Below, in pieces: positions 34,085-46,648 of a stretch of 64,000 nt of DNA (position 1 is its first letter; each line of letters opens with the position of its first letter). This DNA is from Clarkia xantiana subsp. parviflora (taxonomy: Eukaryota > Streptophyta > Magnoliopsida > Myrtales > Onagraceae). The notes beneath the pieces were generated by a model that did no database searches, had not been told where the DNA came from, and worked only from the letters and a program-made list of their open reading frames with translations. Position numbers and translations under genes: made by a program. The DNA lies in contig JAPTYO010000002.1 of the NCBI GenBank assembly GCA_036873135.1, positions 48,723,452-48,787,451 of the forward strand, in the 5' to 3' direction.

Positions 34085-35744
34085 ATGAAAATCATTCATT
34101 CTCTTCCGCTTCTAAACACTCGAGAGTAATTCATTTTCCTTTTGAATTACAGAACCGAGAAACAGAAGCAACGACCTGATCAAGGATGCCCCATTATAAT
34201 AAAGATAGAATGAGAGATTTTTATCTTTAAAATTGCTAAAACTTCTTGACTTTTATTTTCATTTTGAGATACTCTCAAATAAGTTCCGTAAAGGTTCATA
34301 TTATTTTTCTTAAGTTGAGTATTGAATTTATTATTGTTCGTTTTAATTTTATTATTAACATTATTCAACACATTGCTAATACATCCTTATTTGCTATTGA
34401 GTACTCCATTAAATGATAAATTCCCCGGTTAATGTGCATGAAAAACCGATTTGATATTAAATTTGGAAATGAAACGATTTAAAACAGGGGATAAAACTTG
34501 TTTTATGCGCCGTACGCGCGTGTACCTCGAAAGACGGAACACATCATTTTAAAGTACAAATTTAATAATGAAGTGTATTAATAAATGAATGCTGCTTTTT
34601 CGTTTATGATTCCTTGAAAATAACTCATTGATGACTACTATAGTCAAGATGTATGCTTTACTGCTACTACGATTTAGTAGAACATCAACTATATCATTAA
34701 AGAGAAAGCTTAAATGCATAGCCCATGAGATGGATAAATCTCTGGATGAGTTAATAAACGAAAGGAAGTAGTCAATAAAATGACTCTCCCACTATAAGCC
34801 TTGAACGAAAAAAGTTTGGCTAAGCAATCGTATTATTAAAATACTTCAAGAAACATAGTCTAAAATTACATTAAATTATGATCTAACATTAATTGTTCAT
34901 ACGGGACAAAATTAAGTTGATTCATATTAATGTAAAACTATGTTCCAATAAAAATCGGTTGGAGCGTTTCCTTAAAATCTAAGAAATGATACGGGTTGAA
35001 ACTTATCATAAAGCAGCATTAATTTGCATACTAAACATGTATTTATCAAGAGTACGGTCTACTGTTAAAGAATACAAGTTTAAGATTAGCTTGGATTAAT
35101 GGTAACGTGGTCGAACATGACACATTATAGAAATATGAGGATGGATTTCCAATAATTTGCGGAACGAAACGAAATAAAATACCGATCGAATTAAAATGGG
35201 TAACGGAGATTCTCAGGCCCACTTACTTCGAGTGGGAGAATGATATAGCATTAGTGAATGACATGGCAAATGATGATGGAAACGTCCTCATAATAAATCC
35301 AGTGGGAGGACTCACTCCCCTTCACATAATCATCACTAAATGTTAATGCGAATCAAGTCGGGCCTGATAATCATAATGTTGAACCATTGGATGAAAATCC
35401 AATAGTCATCGCAACTGCCCATTATTCCTAGTGGGAGGAAACGACTAACTTGATTCCAGATCCTAGTGATCAAGGAATAAATCTCGGAGGTAAAATCCTG
35501 AGACCAAGAGGTCATTCTAAGAAAGTTGTAGACCAAAGTTCTAGCATCGCCATTGTTCCCAGTGGGAGTAATGCTCCGAGAAGAAGCATTATTTCGAGTG
35601 GGAGTAACGATCAGACTTAAGATGAGATTATCGAGCCTAGACTTAGTCTAGGGCAACAGACTTCTTTTAAGAAGTATCCCATCAAGTGAGACATTCTTTC
35701 ACGAACCAGTGACGGTTCGGCAAGCATTGGAAGAACCTCAAACG
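34085..35744 (+). other. CopB spacer replacing protease and integrase
   Basis: 34085-35200 is AT-rich and non-coding and aligns to CopA 6400-7480 and in part to CopC 40801-41400. 35200-35744 is the integrase-RT linker with repeated AGTGGGAG words (Ser-Gly-Ser codons) and RPRGHSKKVV-like residues. No protease D-S-G or integrase catalytic motifs were found on either strand. Confidence 0.8.
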
Positions 35745-37260
35745 TTGGAATGGAGGAAAACAATGAAGGATGAAAATGCCTAAATTAGAACGTATTCGGT
35801 TTTGGTCTTCAGTTGATTTACCTGCTAACCACTGGGCTAGAAAGTGAAATTTTATAATTCACTACTGATGGAAAATTTGAGTGGTGCAAAATTCGAACGA
35901 TTGCGAAAGGATATACCCAAATTCATGGAGTGGACTTTGATGAAACATACTCACCAACTGTGCATTACACCTTAGTTAGGGCCATCCTTGCCCTTATTGC
36001 AAGCCTCGATCACGAGCCTGCATCAAATGGATGTTAAAGACCGCATTTCTCCATGGAAACCTAGAGGGAGAGATATATATGGAGCAGCTAGAGGGTTTTA
36101 TTACTCCTGGAAAAGAACGTAAAGTTTTCAAACTCCAAAGGTCTATTTACGGTCATAAACAATCGTCTCGGCAATGGTATCGCAGATTCCACGAGGAAAT
36201 CGTCGGAAACGGATTTGTGAACCTTCACGAGGATCCCTGCGTTTACACCAAGACCTCCGGGTCTAAGTATGTCATCATAACCTTATACGTGGATGACATA
36301 CTCATTGTTGCAAACGATGTGAGTTTCATGAACGAATTAAAGTCCTGGTTAGCATCAGCATTTGAGATGAAAGACATGGGAGAGGCCACGTACATCTTAT
36401 GCATTAAAATTGCCCGAGATTGTGCCGCCCATAGATTGTGTCTGTCTCGAGAATCAGATATCAACAAACTGTTGAAAAGATTCAAAATGCTCGATGCCAA
36501 ACCCGTGGATACGCCGGTTGTGTTCGGGTGCGTGCTGTTAAAGCGTGATGGCCCGAAGAACCAGCAGGAGCGTGAACAGATGAGTAAAACAGAGTATCTA
36601 AGCATGGTAGGAAGTCTAATGTACGCCATGCTATGTACTCGGCCGGACATCTGTTACGCTGTGGGCCTAGTAGCAAGATTCCAATCAGATCCTGGCTATC
36701 AACATTTAAAGGCCGTAAAACGAATTATAAGATATCTGAAAGGTACTGCCGACTATGTTCTATGCTATAAGGGCAGGCAAATCGAATTGACTGGTTATAG
36801 TGACGCCGACCACGGTGGCGATCCGGACGATCGTAAGTCTACCACATGGGGAGTCTTCCTCCTTGCTGATGCTGCCATATCGTGGGTAAGCAAGAAGCAA
36901 TCATGTGTCGCGCTTTCCACTATGGAATCAGAATTCGTTGCCCTTTCTAAAAACGCACAAGAAGCAGTCTAGCTGAAAAGGCTTCTTACTGCATTAATTG
37001 GCACTGACAAGAAGAGCAAACCTGTGAAGGTATACTCCGACAGTCAGGCAGCCATTGCAGCAGTTAAGAATCCAATGTACCATAGTAGGATCAAACACAT
37101 TAATGTGAAATACAATTGTGCCAAATCTATTGTTGAAGACAATATTATCACTTTAGCATACTTTTCCACAAACAATATGGTCGCAGACCCATTAACTAAG
37201 CCATTACGTAGAGAAATTTTCGAAAAGCACGTAAAACTGCTTGGATTACGTAGGGCTTAA
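35745..37260 (+). pseudogene. CopB reverse transcriptase and RNase H, nearly open
   Basis: RT begins in a shifted frame (KGYTQIHGVDFDETYSPTV, about 35900) and continues open from 36031: QLEGFITPGKERKVFKLQRS, YGHKQSSRQWYRRF, the catalytic box YVDDILIV, FEMKDMGEATYIL and TRPDICYAVGLVARFQ. RNase H follows with TGYSDADHGGDPDDRKST, ALSTMESEFVALS, YSDSQAAIAAVKN, HINVKYN and the end LGLRRA. A single TAG (36970-36972) replaces a Trp codon that CopA keeps. Apart from that stop, 36031-37260 is intact with all catalytic residues visible. Confidence 0.93.
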
Positions 37261-38370
37261 TAAGTGGCTTGTATGAGTGATGGCATTTTGACATTTGAAA
37301 TGATATTTTGATTGAATAAAAGAATTGCAAATTGAGTATTTGATCTATTGACGTCATAATGATAAATAACATCGGATTTTACGGTCTATAAACTAAGTCG
37401 TAGGAAGAGGTAAAAATCTTCCACCAAAATTATGTCGGATTTGAACATTGCCTCGTCACACAGGCACGGTCATCTTATAGGAGAGGGGTACTTCTAGCAC
37501 AACAAGATTGGCTAAGAACCAGGGGATAAACCTGGTTAAACGAAACGATAACTTGGTCACGTTTATAGCATGATTTAATCTTCGTTTTGTAAATCGCCGT
37601 GTTGTAAATCACATTCAGGGCCAGATGAAAGACTCTATGATAGCATTATTGACATATCCCACCCCTGGCTTGTCCAGGTGTGCTATCGACGCGTGCTTCA
37701 TACTACGCGTGCCATGTTCGACCACGGGGTCATGCTCGGTTGTGCTAGCTAGAATCCTTGTGATTTAACGGGCGCATACTTCTTCACCTTGAGCGTGTGA
37801 TTGATCCCGGGTGTCTTATGAAGAGGCACCCAAAGTATCCTCTCAGACTCAGAACATATAACTAAGGTCTGGCTCAATGTTCGCTTCCCGGCGTACGAGC
37901 GTAGAGCCAAAGAAAACGGCCTAGTGACCACGTCTTGGAAACCGGTTGAGTTAGACTAAGGGTATTAGCTATGAGGATGGTCATGTTCATTTATAATTCA
38001 CCGACTCTTGTGTTCACAAGCTGGCCACCAACCGGATATTAGTTGAAGGTTGTGAACACTTGTACGGATGCCTTGGAGAAGTATTCCTATGTGGAAATCT
38101 GGGCAATTGGAGAATTATCAGTTGACCAAGGATACAATGCGGTACATAGTTTGTTTTTAACAGGATTGATTTACGGCAGGGAATCAACGTTCTGTGGGCG
38201 CTACAATACTCCTAACAGATGAATAGCACGATGCCCGTCGTATACGCCGGTCTCACGGCAAACCTCGTATGAACTATTAGGAGACGGACACAATAACTAA
38301 AGTCTGAAATGTTGAAGCTATTGGATGACAATACATTAACAGGCACCCTCCCATTCCGGCGAGTGGGAGC
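37261..38370 (+). other. CopB 3' non-coding region
   Basis: 1.1 kb between RNase H and LTR, homologous to the same region of CopA and CopC (shared words CACGCGTGCCATGTTCGACC and CTTGAGCGTGTGATTGAT). No protein. It ends in the polypurine tract GAGTGGGAGC. Confidence 0.8.
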
Positions 38371-38967
38371 TGTTAGGATATGGTGACGTGGCGCCGTAAT
38401 TGGTAGCCCGTTAATATATGTGGTTACCTAAGATAATTAGGTAAATGTCACATTAGGGCTAATTGGGCCAGACCTAATTCCCATGTGACATGGGAGGCCC
38501 AAAATTGGGCCTCCCCCACCACATAAGTCGACCGAAAACCTAGAAGGGAAGGGGGAGGATTTTCTCCTCCCCCCACTATATAAGGAGATCTTGGGGTCAT
38601 CTCCAAAACACACCTTGATCACAACTCCTCCTAAGTTGTGATTTGAGAGAAATCCCTTTCTCTCTATAGTGAGTTCGGTGGTTCAATAAACACCACCATT
38701 GGTGTGCCAAATTGCTTTCGAGCATTCAGTCCGACGTTCTGTCCCCGTTGAAGAATCGATCAGAGGATTTGCTGTGGAGCTTATACCGCATAGGACTTCT
38801 TCTCACGAAGAACTTGTACGGGTTCCGACTGGAGGATCAGAACTCCCTCCACAACGTTCTTGGGCTGGAAAGCTATTGAGGTATGTGTACATTATTCCGC
38901 TGCGTAATTATATTACTTACAAGTACACATTTAGCATTCCGTAGTATTATGTCCCCGTAATCCAACA
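38371..38967 (+). repeat. CopB 3' LTR (597 bp)
   Basis: Same length and ends as the 5' LTR. Substitutions are scattered, and the TTCGGCCGAA site is altered (GTCGACCGAAAAC). Confidence 0.92.
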
Positions 38968-39970
38968 CGGACCACACCGGTCGGACCGGGTCAAGAAGAC
39001 CGGACCGGTCGGACCAAGTTGACCGAACCGGACTGGGTTTGGGTCAACTGAAAATTTTGATCAGATAAAAATTAAAATCCGAATGTTTTTTAACTTTAAA
39101 ATTACATACACAGCGCGAAATGGTTTGATAGTTTCACGTTTTAATCAAACATGATGCCTAGTTTCGGTTATGGGGATAAATCTCGGAAAATGCATGATTA
39201 TGGGACTGAATCATTTTGTGGGCTGAATTTAAATTTATATATATATTGATATGAATGCATGTTAGAATTTCGTTTTAACTATGTCAAGCTAGCTGGATAT
39301 TACATGTTGAGGGCAGAGCTCTATTATCAATTAATGAGTTGCGCACTAGGATAGACATGTTGCGCACTATGTCTAGAAGTTTGCATGAATGTTATAACAT
39401 GAATTGCAAGTCAGCCCCAAACATTTTAAAATCGATATTCAGTCGCCAAATATGCATGTTGGATGTTGAGTGATCACGCATGACGCGTATGCATGATTGT
39501 TTGAGGAAGTGGCCGCATGTGATAATGTACTAGTGAAGTAGAATTATATATGCTTGCATGAGTTCCTCGAAACACTTTTGACGCATGATGCGTATGCATG
39601 ATGAGGATGTGGCTGCATGTGATAATTTCTAGTGAAGTAGAATTATATATGCTTGCATGAATTCCTCGAAACATTTTAAAAAGGGCCTTGGGAAAACCAA
39701 GATCGGGTGTATGTAATAACTCCACGTTCCGGTTAAAGCGATTAAACTATTTTCAAAAGAGACTGATCTATTAGAATGTAGACGACAACAATTTGAACTC
39801 TTTTCACGGCCTCCTTCCATTGGTTTACTGGTGGTCGGGTTGGTTAGATGACTGAAGAATCATTGTTGTTCGCATTCTATCTCATAGATATCCAATGTAA
39901 GAAATTATTTTTAAAATGTTTTAAATTGCCTCCCTGGTTGTCGCATGAATTGTCAATGTGTTAGTCTTAA
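38968..39970 (+). other. CopC leader, downstream part
   Basis: Resumes the CopC leader with ACCGGTCGGACC words to about 39060, then AT-rich sequence homologous to the end of the CopB leader (GGGCCTTGGGAAAACCAAGA). A roughly 120-bp segment around GACGCATGATGCGTATGCAT and GTAGAATTATATATGCTTGC occurs twice (about 39477-39560 and 39580-39670). No coding region. Confidence 0.7.
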
Positions 39971-40800
39971 ATGGATGAAATTAGCAATGTCATCTCTCAA
40001 ATGAACAAGGGAGTGAGATTGAATGGTGATATCTATAAGATTTGGAATAAGTGTGCAAATATGTTTATAATTGAAATGAAAGGTCTGAATCATTTGACCA
40101 CTAAGCATGTTAGGCCTGAGGGAGACCTCACTAATGAGAAAAAGACTTTCCATGACGAATGGGATGCTAAGGACCTTGAGATTCGTTCTGCCTTGATGAA
40201 TATGCTGGAGGATGACATACTCTATGGATATGATCATCATGAGTCAGCTAAAGATCTGTCGGATGGTTTTAGAATATGGTTGAGTGTTTACACCACTGCC
40301 CAAAAACGGTGGTTAAAAATCGCTTTAGACTCATATAAGATGAATCTTCAGCATACTATGAAATCGCACATCAAACAGATGTCTAATATGCTTTTTGAAC
40401 TCAATGAAGCAGGGGAAACCTTGACTTAAGGACAGAAGGTCCAATGCGTTATTCATTATTTGCCCGACTCATGGAACAACATGAAAATGCACATTACCCA
40501 TGCTACTCACCTCGATACCTCGAGGCAATTCGAGTTCATCTCGAGTTGGAAGAGGATCTCCTTAAGACTTAAAAGCCAAGGGCTGAGATGCATATTGCAT
40601 CGACCCTTCCAACACAGCAGAAAGGTAAGCGCAAGAGAAAGGGCCAAGACTTTGCGAAGAAGGGTCATCTGGTCCGAATGACCAAAGAAAGTTCAAACCT
40701 AAGAAAACTGGTGGGAAGAACATGCAGAAGGAAAGAGCACGTAAGAAGGAAACTCGAACGTGCTTTAGGTATGAGGTGAAAGATCACCTTGCATATGCAT
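39971..40800 (+). pseudogene. CopC gag
   Basis: Opens with MDEISNVISQMNKGVRLNGD and IYKIWNKCANMFIIEMKGLN, in frame to a stop at 40427-40429, then continues with YLPDSWNNMKMHITHATHLD in another frame. The knuckle reads CFRYEVKDHLAYAC, so the second Cys of CCHC is Tyr. It is the best-preserved N-terminal gag of the three related copies but still shifted and disabled. Confidence 0.9.
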
Positions 40801-41420
40801 GTACGTTCTGAGAAACAATGACAAAACTCATAAATTCTCTTTAATATTCCTGCAACCTCGTTAGCAATTCGATCCCACTTGTGAAATACATAACCGAGGT
40901 GAGGAAGGAGCGTTGAACGGAGGGAGGAAATCCCCATATTAAAGGATGAGCGAAAGTTTATCTTTGTGCTCTGCATTTCCGTTTTGCTAGCAAGAACTTT
41001 TATGTCTTTCAGTTTGTTACATTTTGGTTAAAACATTTTATGCGAATCGAGATTCTGCATGATTTGATTGGTTAAACCAAATTATGTTTGATACATCTTG
41101 CACTATTGAACCTTAGTTTGTTCTAAAACATTGCTAATGAGGTTGAACGAATTAATTCCTTACTTGTTAGTACTCCATAAATATTTTTTTAATGATAATG
41201 TAACTACGAACATGTATTAAACCGATCATTAAATTTTGGAAACGAACGAAACGAAACGATTTCACCTAGGGTCATCTCCCAAGGGTGGCGCGCGTGTAGC
41301 GCATGTATCCGTGTAAAAACGATACACATCGATTTCAAATGCAAATTTAATGATGAGATGTATGATTTTGATGCTCAGAATAACTTTCATTAATAACTTA
41401 TCCCAATTTGAGTTTTCTCA
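40801..41420 (+). other. CopC spacer between gag and integrase
   Basis: Non-coding and AT-rich, sharing blocks such as ACATTGCTAAT and GTACTCCAT and an ACGATTT...CGCGCGTGTA region with the CopA and CopB spacers. Protease and the N-terminal half of integrase are absent here. Confidence 0.7.
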
Positions 41421-41935
41421 ATGATTACTCGTAAATATGAGGCCATTGAGTGCTTTAAGAGCTATCTCAATCTCGTAGAGAATCAGCTGGAGCGAAAGGT
41501 GAAAACCTTGCGCACTGACAGAGGTGTAGAATACCTCTCGAATGGGTTTGATAAGTTATGCAATGAAAAGGCTATTGGCCGTCAAACGATGATCCCTTAT
41601 ACGCCATAACAGAACGGTGTGGCGGAGTGACATAATTTTACACTCCTGGACATGGTAAGAACCATGATGTCGCAAGCTCAACTTCTGATCTACTATAGGG
41701 GTGATGCGTTGTTGACTGCCACTTATGTAGTAAACCGTGTACCAAAAAAATCGGTAGACACGACACCATATGAGCAGTGGACTGGTAAAGAGTGGATCTT
41801 ACCAGGCTGCGCCCTTGGGGTAGCGCAGCATACACACATTAGACCGACAGCCGATACAGCAAGTTGGGACCTAGAGGATTAAAATTATATTTATTAGATA
41901 CTCCAAAATATCTAAGGGATACGTATTTGTGGCGA
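41421..41935 (+). pseudogene. CopC integrase fragment
   Basis: Encodes KYEAIECFKSYLNLVENQLE, KTLRTDRGVEYLSNGFDKLC with the second catalytic Asp, then IPYTP-stop-QNGVAE, matching IPYTPQQNGVAERRN of copia integrases, followed by TYVVNRVPKKSVDTTPYEQW and a GCA-LGVAQH segment. The HHCC domain and first catalytic Asp are missing. CopA and CopB retain none of this. It marks the limit of the deletion in this group. Confidence 0.9.
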
Positions 41936-44112
41936 CTCAAGAAAAAAGTGGCGTGGTCGAACATGAGTCCAGAGATGTTACGTTTATTGAGGATGAATTT
42001 CCTAAGCTTGTTGACATCAAAACGAATGAATTCTTAATAGAACTTGAACAGGATGAGAATGATCAGGTCCCACTTACTTCGAGTGGGAGATTTGAGAGAG
42101 CAACAACAGGAAATGATATGGTAAATGAGAGTGGGACATTTTCATAATAAATCCAGTGGAGGAGGCAATCCAACCATATAAATCATAGTTTCTCCGGGTG
42201 CGAATCAAGTAGAACATGATCATGATCATCTCGTTGCTGAACCGTTGTATGAAAATCCTATAATTCCTCAACTGCCTGCTGTGGCCAGTGGGAGTGGGAC
42301 AACCAACTTGGTTCCTGGTCTTAGAGACCATGGAATTCATCTCGAAGGTAGGATCCTAAGATCGAGAGGTCGTTTGAGAAAAGTTGTAGGAGAAGGTTCT
42401 AGTGACGCCCTGGTTCCTAGTGGGAGCATTGTTCCTGGTGGGAGCATTGTTCCCAGTGGGAGTATAGTTCTAGATGGGAATATGAACCTAGACGTAGTCA
42501 ACGGCGGAGAACTTCTCCCAAGAAGTATCTCATCGAAAGAGGTGAATTGTTCACCCTGACTTCAGTTGATGAACCAGTAACGGTTAAACAAGCTTTGGAA
42601 GGTCCTAATCAAAGGAATGCAGGAAAGCAATGGAGGAAGAGATCGCCTCTATGAAAGCCAATTATGTTTCGACGTTAGTTGAGTTTCCTGCTAATCGCAG
42701 AGCAGTAGGGGCTAAGTGGATTCTAAAATTGAAACTCACTGCTGACGAAAACGTTGAGCGATGTAAAGCTCGACTTGTCACTAAAGGATATACCCAACTC
42801 AACAGAGTGGACTATGATGATACTTACTCACCGACTGTGCGTTACACCACGGACCGGGCCATTTTAGCCTTGGCTGCAAGCCTCAATCTTGAGCTGCACC
42901 AAATGGATTTTAAGACTACCTTCCTTCATGGGAACTTGGAGGAAGAGATCTACATGGAGCACCCAGAGGGCTTCTCATCCCCTGAACGAACGTAAAGTTT
43001 GTAAGCTCCAAAGAACGATCTATAGTCTTAAACAATCGTCTCGACAATAGTACCGCAGGTTCTACGAGGAAATCATTTGTAACGGATTCGTGAATCTTCA
43101 CGAGGATGCTTGCGTGTACACGAAGACCTCAGGGTCAAAGTATGTTATCTTGACGTGGTACGTCGATTACATTCTACTTGCCGATAACGATGTGAGTTAC
43201 TTGAATGAATCAAAGTCCTGGATAGAATATGTGTTTGAGATGAAAGACATGGGGGAGGCCACTTACATCCTAGGCATTAAGATTGCTAGGGATTGTGGTG
43301 CTCAGAGATTATGTCTTTCTCAGGAAACCTATATCAACAAGATGTTGAGAATGTTCAATCTCTTTGACGTTAAACTTGTGAATACGCCAGTTGTATTTGG
43401 GTATGCACTGTCGAAGCGTAATGGCCCAAAGAACCTGCCAGAGCGTGAACATATGAAAAGTGCAGAGTAGCTCAGTATGGTAGGAAGTCTGATGTACGCG
43501 ATGAAATGCACTCGTCCTGGTATATGTTACGTTGTGGGTTTGGTAGCACGTTTCCAATCGGACCCCGGTTATCAACATTTAAAAGTCGTCAAACGGATTA
43601 TGAGATATCTGAAAGGTACGGAAGACTACGGACCGTGCTATGAGGGGAGTAAGCTAGAACTAATACGATATAGTGACGCCGCCATGGTGGTGATCTAGAT
43701 GATCGTAAATCCACATCAGGAGGAGTGTTTCTCCTTGCTAATGGTGTCATCTCTTGGATGAGCACGAAGCAATCATGTGTCACGCTATCTACTATGGAAT
43801 CCGAATTCGTAACTCTCTCAAAGAATGCACAGGAGGCTGTCTGGCTAAGGAGATTGATGATTGCCCTGCTTGACCTCGAGGATGGTAGTAAGCCTTTGTG
43901 CGTTTACTCTGCGATAGGGGCAATCAAGAATCCTAAGTAGGACTAAACACATTGATATAAGATATAACCATGAAAAAATTGTGGTAGAGGACAAGCTGAT
44001 CAAAGCTGAATACACGCCTTCTGAGAACATGGTTGCGGATCCATTAACTAAGCCTTTAAGCAAGGATGTCTTTGAAAAGCACGTAAAACTGCTTGGCTTA
44101 TGTAGGGTTTAG
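41936..44112 (+). pseudogene. CopC linker, reverse transcriptase and RNase H
   Basis: The linker (to about 42599) has repeated VPSGSIVPGGSIVPSGSIV coding from AGTGGGAG words. RT: EEEIASMKANYVSTLVEF, VGAKWILKLKL, KARLVTKGYTQ, DDTYSPTVRYT, FLHGNLEEEIYMEHPEGF (42630-42995), then frameshifts, then VDYILLADND, where the YVDD box reads YVDY, FEMKDMGEATYILGIKIARD, a TAG at 43468-43470, and SLMYAMKCTRPGICYVVGLV. RNase H is split into several frames (TMESEFVTLSKNAQEAVWLR) and ends at 44110-44112. Loss of the second Asp of YxDD alone would inactivate it. Confidence 0.9.
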
Positions 44113-45219
44113 AAGATTTGTAATGTGACAGTAACATTTAAATTTGAAGTCATTTTTGAATAAAATAATTGCTAGTTAAGTTTATGATTTTACGACGTCA
44201 TACTGGCATTGTTACATCGGATGGACGGTCTATAAACTAGTCGTTGTAGCGTAAAAAATCCTAATAAAATATGTCGAATGTGGACCTTACCATGTCACAC
44301 AGGCACAGTAGTCTTGATGGAAATGATTCATCAACCATATCAAGACTGGCTAAGAACCATGGTGTTTCGAAAGATAAACATTGTTAAGCAAAACGATCAT
44401 TTGGTTTCGACGTAACATGCCATGATCAATGTTTTACAGATCGCTGTGATGAACTATGTTCGTCTACAACCAAATTTTGGGATAGATGTGTATCTACGAT
44501 AGCCTATGAAATTCCCATTCCTGATATAAGTTCAGGTTATGCTGTCGACGCGCACTTCATACTGCGCGTGCCATGTTCGACCACGGGGTCAGGCTCGGTT
44601 GTGTTAGAAGAAATCTTCCAAAATTTTGAAGGACACAAAATTCTTCACCTTGAGCGTGTGATTGATCACGGGTGCTATATGAAGGAGCACCCGAAGTACC
44701 CTTACCTCTCGGAACTCATATCCAAGGGTGGGTTCAATGTTCGCTCCCAGGCGTACGAGCGTTGCGCCTGAACAAAAAGGCCAATTGACCACGTTTTGGG
44801 CACTAGTTGAGTTTGACTAAGGATATGAGCGATGGGGATGGTCATGTACACCTGTAATTCTCTGATTCTTGTATTCGCTAGGTGGCCTCCAATAAGATAC
44901 TAGTTGAAGGTTGTGAATACTTGTGCGGATGCCTTGGAGAAGTATCCCTTTGTGGGGACTAGGCAATTGGAGAATAACAGTTGACCAGAGGTACAGTGCG
45001 GCACGGAGAAGTAATAGGTTGATAACATGACAGGGAATCCACGTTCCGCGGATGCTACAACACTCTTAACCGCTGAGTAGCACGATGTCTGTTGTATCTT
45101 TTAGTCGCACAACAAACCTCGTATGAAAAATAAGGGACCATTATTGGATCACGAATGGATATTGATGTGTTGGTCTAAAACATATTAATAGGCACCCTCC
45201 CATTCTGGCGAGTGGGAGC
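44113..45219 (+). other. CopC 3' non-coding region
   Basis: About 1.1 kb, alignable with the CopB 3' region (GCGCACTTCATACTGCGCG, CTTGAGCGTGTGATTGATCA). No protein supportable. Ends with CATTCTGGC and the polypurine tract GAGTGGGAGC. Confidence 0.75.
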
Positions 45220-45812
45220 TGTTGGCATCTGATGTATATGGGTCGCCATAATTGGGGGTCCATTAATATAAACCCAACAGATTAAGCACAATTAGGATTT
45301 GCCACATAAAGGATTTTGGGTAAAATCCCTATGAGCCACAATTCGCCTAAAATAGACTAAGCCCATTTTGTGTATAGTTCGGCCGAAATAGGGTTGGAAC
45401 CCTTAGTGGGTTTTGCTTACCTCACTCTTATAAATATGAGGTGTTAGAGGTTTTTTTAGGGTTGATCGCTCTCTCCCTAAGTTGACAAGAAAATAAATCT
45501 ATCTCCCTAATATAGTGAAGTTTCATCCGAACCATACCTTGTCTAGGAGGTGCCGAAATTGTGTCAACAATTTACCACAGAGATCCATCATGTCACCGGA
45601 TTGAAAGAGGCTTTGATGTGGAGACAATTTCCTGCATATTAATCTTTAATCAGAGTTCCTGCAGGACCCGTCCGGCAGATTGAGAACTCCCTCAGTGATG
45701 ATCTTGAGCTACAGAAAGCTAAACTGGTATGTGCTCCTTGTTTCGTGCGTAATTAGTTTACCTGGTATGTGCACGTGTTTTAATCCGTAGTAACTATCCC
45801 ATAACTCCATCA
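45220..45812 (+). repeat. CopC 3' LTR (593 bp)
   Basis: TGTTGGCATCTGATG to CCATCA with GTTCGGCCGAAAT and TATAAATA conserved relative to the 5' LTR, but many substitutions and small indels, so an older insertion than CopB inside it. Confidence 0.9.
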
Positions 45813-46350
45813 TAGTGTAGAGCGGTTTAATATTTATGATTTAGTATTTGAAATTTTTTTCACTTTATCCAAAAATAATCTCTCAGTTTAGATTAATTTA
45901 ATTTTTATAGTGTTAATTTATTATTTCTTTTTTATATAGTGGTTTAAGGTTTGGGGGTATAATGTTTTACGGTATAGTGGTTTAAGGTTAATGGTATAGT
46001 GATTTCGGATTTACAGTATAGTGGTTTAATGTTTATGGTATAATGGTTTAAGGTTTATGATATAGTTTTTAAAGTATTTTTCACTTTACCCAAAAATAAT
46101 CTCTTTGATTTACTTTAATTTAAATTTATAGTGTTAATTAATTATGATATAATCTTTGTATAGTTGTTTAGAGTATATGGTGTAGTGGTTTAAGGTTTGG
46201 GGTATAGTGGTTCAATGTTTATGATGATTTGGTTTTAAAGTATTTTTCACTTTATCAAAAAAAAAAAATCTCTTAGATTTAGATTAATTTAATTTTATAG
46301 TGTTAATTAATTATTTATTCTTTATATAGTGTTTTAATGCTCGTATATAA
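45813..46350. repeat. GTATAGTGGTTTAAGG satellite-like array, right half
   Basis: Continues the array interrupted at 29033: TAGTGTAGAGCGGTTTAATA, then TTTTTCACTTTATCCAAAAA and TATAGTGTTAATTTATTA periods near 45860, 46080 and 46240. It ends where a GGGGCGTTTGG motif begins. Confidence 0.82.
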
Positions 46351-46354
46351 GGGG

Positions 46355-46640
46355 CGTTTGGATGGACGTAATGTGAGATTATTTGAAATGTGAGATTACT
46401 AGTAATGTGAGCTAGGTAATGCAATGTTATATTACAGTGTTTGGTTGTGCTATAATGTGAAATGTAATGTCAGATTACAGTGTTTGGTATGTGTTGTAAT
46501 GTGCATTGTAATGTGACTTTGTTATTATTATATTAATCTATATGAAAGTATATTGTATCTTATTATGATATGATTTAAAATAATATATATTTTGACAACA
46601 ACTAACTTCTTAAAGATTATATTTGTGGCTAATACTCTAG
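46355..46640 (+). mobile_element. Possible MITE fragment
   Basis: Starts GGGGCGTTTGGATGG, a terminus often seen in plant hAT- or Harbinger-type MITEs, and contains repeated TAATGTGAGATTA and AATGTAATGT words plus AGTGTTTGGT twice. No matching inverted terminus or target duplication was found before Gyp2 starts at 46649, so it may be truncated by that insertion. Confidence 0.35.
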
Positions 46641-46648
46641 TCATTTAT

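Larger units (their letters stand above)
30532..38967 (+). mobile_element. CopB: Ty1/copia element, same family as CopA
   Basis: LTRs at 30532-31128 and 38371-38967 are both 597 bp, TGTTAG... to ...GTAATCCAACA. Flanking 5-mers are CAGAC (30527-30531) and CGGAC (38968-38972), one mismatch. The primer site TGGTATCAGAGC is at 31130-31141, the polypurine tract GAGTGGGAGC at 38361-38370. Order: 2.1-kb leader, gag, non-coding spacer, RT-RNase H, 1.1-kb 3' region. No protease or integrase. Four differences in the first 100 bp of the LTR pair suggest an insertion of moderate age. Confidence 0.93.
29034..45812 (+). mobile_element. CopC: Ty1/copia element interrupted by CopB
   Basis: LTRs at 29034-29633 and 45220-45812 (TGTTGGCAT... 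to ...TCCATCA), primer site TGGTATTAGAGC (29635-29646), and polypurine tract GAGTGGGAGC directly before the 3' LTR. CopB (30532-38967) is inserted in its leader. Internal parts in order: leader, gag (39971-40800), spacer, partial integrase (41421-41935), linker, RT-RNase H (42600-44112) and long 3' region. Net length about 8.3 kb. The 5-bp flanks (GGTTG and TAGTG) do not match, so either the duplication has decayed or the ends came from recombination. Many stops; inactive. Confidence 0.88.

Noticed and set aside
46355..46640. A complete MITE
   Set aside because: Only one terminus-like motif is visible; no inverted end or duplication. Kept only as a weak fragment call.
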